A DNA stretch of 14,579 nucleotides from an uncultured Eisenbergiella sp. (GTDB taxonomy: Bacteria; Bacillota; Clostridia; Lachnospirales; Lachnospiraceae): NCBI GenBank assembly GCA_947626725.1, contig CANQTI010000026.1, forward strand, positions 1-14,579, in the 5' to 3' direction. Positions 14,470-14,579 of the stretch are shown here, one piece after another; position 1 is the first letter of the stretch, and every line of letters begins with the position of its first letter. The notes beneath the pieces were generated by a model. That model was not told the DNA's origin, ran no database searches, and saw nothing but the letters and a program-made list of their open reading frames with translations. Position numbers and translations under genes: made by a program.

Positions 14470-14474
14470 CCGTT

Positions 14475-14579
14475 TTACAGGTGCATTTCATTGATATAAT
14501 GAACGTATTCCAGGGTGCGCAGGGCTTCGATGATCTCCGCATGCGTTTTATACTTTTTCAGCTCCGGGCTGGTGATGGA
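14475..14579 (-). CDS. C-terminal end of an unidentified protein (gene continues beyond window)
   Basis: An open minus-strand frame from the window edge to a TAA (14477-14475), giving 34 residues that begin SITSPELKKYKTHAEIIEAL and end with YVHYINEMHL. Codon use is GC-ending like the genes at the left of the window, and two terminator hairpins follow the stop, so I take it as a real gene end. The fragment is too short for me to assign a family. It marks the return to host-like composition after the AT-rich block. Confidence 0.6.
   Translation of the reverse strand, partial: SITSPELKKYKTHAEIIEALRTLEYVHYINEMHL

Noticed and set aside
1..14579. CRISPR arrays, insertion sequences, integrase genes, riboswitches
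   Set aside because: No regularly spaced direct repeats, no transposase or integrase frames, and no recognisable riboswitch core were seen.

Overview
The window reads as a chromosomal stretch from a Gram-positive, Clostridia-type bacterium, most likely Lachnospiraceae-like. The evidence is AGGAGG-type ribosome binding sites, consensus sigma-A promoters, a tRNA gene without an encoded CCA, a lipobox-bearing solute-binding protein and a clostridial DacA/DacF-type carboxypeptidase. No genus can be named from sequence alone. Two composition regimes are visible. GC-rich, GC-ending codons fill about 1-3,550 and 5,640-7,340 and return at the extreme right end. A clearly more AT-rich block runs from just after the tRNA (about 7,560) to about 14,440. 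The ibrAB-like pair at 3,576-5,423 lies between these in composition.

Layout. (1) 1-3,323: the 3' part of a hybrid histidine kinase with two receiver domains overlaps by ATGA a lipoprotein solute-binding gene that has no transporter genes after it. (2) 3,330-3,553: a very long hairpin with perfect 56-bp outer arms. (3) 3,576-5,423, minus strand: a two-gene operon encoding a PAPS-reductase-like (IbrA/DUF3440-type) protein and a ParB-like (IbrB-type) protein. It has a near-perfect promoter, which together with an SD places the true start at a TTG. (4) A divergent promoter drives a membrane-anchored D,D-carboxypeptidase (5,710-7,068). (5) 7,082-7,328: a second long hairpin, unrelated in its arms but with the same GCGAAGC tip motif. 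(6) tRNA-Lys(CTT) with its own promoter and terminator.

(7) 7,784-14,322: an AT-rich accessory/defence block. It starts with a probable toxin-antitoxin-like pair: an XRE-HTH protein fused to a DUF3990/ADP-ribosyltransferase-like domain, and a 146-residue partner. An inverted repeat brackets the -10 of this pair's promoter. A decayed winged-helix fragment follows. Then comes a tightly coupled type III restriction-modification operon in the order res, small ORF (68 aa), mod, joined by two TAATG junctions. (8) The right edge holds the 3' end of a minus-strand gene with tandem terminators, where host-like composition resumes.

How the parts fit. The kinase and solute-binding lipoprotein look like a ligand-sensing unit. 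The carboxypeptidase is cell-wall housekeeping. The block after the tRNA looks like a tRNA-adjacent defence island in which mod would methylate adenine and res would cut unmodified invading DNA. The least explained items are the two long hairpins sharing a d(GCGAAGC) tip, the ibrAB-like pair, the ART-like gene pair and the small protein between res and mod.
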